Assembly: GCA_934095825.1 (NCBI GenBank)
Contig: CAKOKQ010000009.1
Location: 12,459-76,458, forward strand
DNA length: 64,000 nt
Reading direction: 5' to 3'
From: an uncultured Bacilli bacterium
GTDB taxonomy: Bacteria; Bacillota_I; Bacilli_A; RF39; UBA660
Made by a program: the position numbers and the translations under genes. Positions 62,559-64,000 of this stretch are shown here, piece after piece. Within the stretch, counting starts at the first letter, position 1; every line of letters begins with the position of its first letter. The notes under the pieces were generated by a model. That model worked only from the letters and a program-made list of their open reading frames with translations. It searched no databases and was not told the origin of the DNA.

Positions 62559-63869
62559 ATGCGTATTTATAATTCACTTACTGATAAATTAGAAGAATTT
62601 AAGCCTATAAAAGAAGGCCAAGTAAGCATGTATGTATGTGGACCAACTGTCTATAACTATGTTCACATTGGAAACATGCGTCCAGTTATAACCTTTGATA
62701 TGGTAAGAAATTATTTGGAATATTTAGGATACAAAGTAACCTATGCTTCTAACTTTACCGATATCAATCCTAAAATTATTAAAGCGGCCCAAGAACTTGG
62801 AATTACTGAAAGAGAAGTTGCCGACAAATTTATTGCCGCCTATTTAAAAGATTTAGAAAATTATCAATGTGGTAAAATTGATGTTCATCCAACAGTTATA
62901 GAAAATTTAGATAACATTTACACTTTTATTCAAAAACTAATTGAAAAAGGTTTTGCTTATGAAGTTGATGGTGATGTTTATTTCCGAGTAAGTAAAATTA
63001 AAGATTATGGTTGTCTTTCTAACAATACTTTATCTGAGTTAGAAAGTGGTGCTCGTTTAGAAATTGATGAAAAAAAAGAAGACCCATTAGATTTTGCTTT
63101 ATGGCGTAAATCAACCGAAGGCGAACATTTTACATCTCCTTGGGGCGAGGGTATTCCGGGATGGCATACAGAATGTGTCGTTATGATAAATAGTCTTTTC
63201 GGTGAAAAGATAGATATTCACGGTGGTGGCGTTGATTTGAAATTTCCTCATCATGAAAACGAAATTGCCCAAAGTATGGCCTTGAATAATAATCACCTTG
63301 CCACATTTTGGATGCATAATGGACATATTAATGTAGAAGGCATTAAGATGAGTAAATCCCTAGGAAACTTTATTTTAGCTAAAGATTTTATTCAAAATAA
63401 TAAGGCTAATGTTGTAAAACTTGCTATGTTTAAAACCCATTATCGATTACCATTCAATATCAAAGAAGAATTATTTAAAGAATGTAGCATGCTAGATGAT
63501 AAAATTTATAATACCTTAAAACAAGCTAATCTCCAAATTCAAATAGATGGCACTTTAATTAATCAAATAACTCAAGATGAAAATATTAACAAGATTATGG
63601 ACGAAGACTTTAATACCCCAAATTTAATTACCTATCTTTTAGAACTTTTAAAAGAATTAAATATGGCTCTTCGCAGTAATGGAGAAATTGGTTCACTTTA
63701 TGATAAAATTAACTTAATCATTAATATTTTAGGACTTCATTATGACTTAAAAACTTTAAGTGTTGATGACAAGAATATTTATCAAGAGTGGTTAGAAGCG
63801 AAAGCTAATAAAGATTATAATAAAGCCGATGAATTAAGAGAAAATTTAGTAAAAAAAGAAATACTTTAA
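62559..63869 (+). CDS. cysS: Cysteinyl-tRNA synthetase
   Basis: A 436-residue class I synthetase charging tRNA-Cys. Cys28 with HIGN in YVHIGNMRP, the zinc ligands in HTECV and HHENE, and the KMSKS loop (IKMSKSLGNF) are present. The protein ends at ADELRENLVKKEIL, about 20-30 residues shorter than the usual ~460-residue enzymes, which continue with a G-I-x-x-x-D-x-P-x-G-x-x-W tail. The catalytic parts are complete, so it is likely functional. The 5' gap (62475-62558) is too short for a T-box. Confidence 0.96.
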   Translation: MRIYNSLTDKLEEFKPIKEGQVSMYVCGPTVYNYVHIGNMRPVITFDMVRNYLEYLGYKVTYASNFTDINPKIIKAAQELGITEREVADKFIAAYLKDLENYQCGKIDVHPTVIENLDNIYTFIQKLIEKGFAYEVDGDVYFRVSKIKDYGCLSNNTLSELESGARLEIDEKKEDPLDFALWRKSTEGEHFTSPWGEGIPGWHTECVVMINSLFGEKIDIHGGGVDLKFPHHENEIAQSMALNNNHLATFWMHNGHINVEGIKMSKSLGNFILAKDFIQNNKANVVKLAMFKTHYRLPFNIKEELFKECSMLDDKIYNTLKQANLQIQIDGTLINQITQDENINKIMDEDFNTPNLITYLLELLKELNMALRSNGEIGSLYDKINLIINILGLHYDLKTLSVDDKNIYQEWLEAKANKDYNKADELRENLVKKEIL

Positions 63870-63885
63870 GTAAAATAGGAGTAAA

Positions 63886-63975
63886 ATGGATACAATACTA
63901 ATACTATTAATTATATTAATACCCAGATTGTTGACAAAATGGCATGTTCTAAAAAGAATGTGCCTATTTTTTTAA
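63886..63975 (+). CDS. Possible 29-residue hydrophobic peptide after cysS
   Basis: ATG at 63886 follows ATAGGAG with good spacing; the first 14 residues are Ile/Leu-rich, then a basic stretch. The frame ends inside the terminator hairpin. In Firmicutes the RNase gene mrnC often follows cysS; here it could be lost, leaving this short frame. It may be only the leader of a remnant. Confidence 0.3.
   Translation: MDTILILLIILIPRLLTKWHVLKRMCLFF
63941..63973 (+). terminator. Terminator of the cysS transcript
   Basis: GGCATGTTCT and AGAATGTGCC pair fully with two G-T pairs around a 4-base loop, then TATTTTTTT. Confidence 0.8.
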
Positions 63976-64000
63976 ATTTATTTGTGAATTTTGCTAAAAG

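Noticed and set aside
1..64000. UGA read as tryptophan (Mycoplasma code)
   Set aside because: The GH25 gene ends in TGA exactly at the end of its domain, tryptophans in conserved motifs use TGG, and the only tRNA-Trp has a CCA anticodon.
1..64000. CRISPR array or cas genes
   Set aside because: No regularly spaced direct repeats of 24-40 bases and no Cas proteins were seen; the repeats found are coding or segmental.

Overview
The window is AT-rich bacterial chromosome with dense, mostly co-directional gene blocks and strong AGGAGG-type ribosome binding sites. It looks like a low-GC Firmicutes lineage, probably an uncultured gut member of the Bacilli (RF39/Mollicutes-like); the taxon is inferred from gene content and style, not proven. 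A wall is clearly present: GH25, amidase, M23, SleB-like, DacA and FemX enzymes. The genetic code looks standard: the only tRNA seen is tRNA-Trp with a CCA anticodon, and the GH25 gene ends in TGA exactly where its domain ends.

Layout. 1-30 kb is mainly housekeeping and cell-envelope genes: an MBL hydrolase, a Nudix enzyme, a GH25 lipoprotein, a TetR regulator divergent from a giant MMPL exporter with a repeat insert, MtnN, a UvrD-like helicase divergent from a SWIM protein, a Fic protein, then a cluster of leaderless peptidoglycan hydrolases with a holin (17.2-21.9 kb). htpG and clpB each follow a CIRCE-like HrcA operator. Between them lie a TasA-like surface protein and a very small divergent ribbon-helix-helix gene with its own operator-like repeats.

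30-46 kb is an accessory island starting at tRNA-Trp. Three degenerate copies of the tRNA 3' half (31.2, 37.7 and 40.8 kb), a broken tyrosine integrase and three near-identical copies of a small membrane protein gene point to serial insertion and decay of related tRNA-Trp integrating elements. Cargo includes a 1229-residue protein built from about ten sigma-region-4-like repeats, a frameshifted CPWC protein, a holin remnant, a DacA-type carboxypeptidase, several lipoprotein families in paralogous copies, and two divergent membrane-bound XRE regulators.

46-64 kb returns to conserved genes: a cold-shock protein, tilS-ftsH (with a G-quadruplex-like motif upstream and an SAP/Rho-N-like tail on FtsH), a DHH phosphoesterase, parA-parB-mscS-DUF951-abgT, a rhodanese lipoprotein, a GNAT enzyme, ychF, femX and cysS. 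tilS-ftsH and parAB usually lie near oriC in Firmicutes, so this end is probably origin-proximal; no parS or oriC was recognised.

The best candidates for something undescribed are the tandem sigma-4-like repeat protein and the tRNA-Trp island carrying it, followed by the ribbon-helix-helix/surface-protein switch and the leaderless lysis module.
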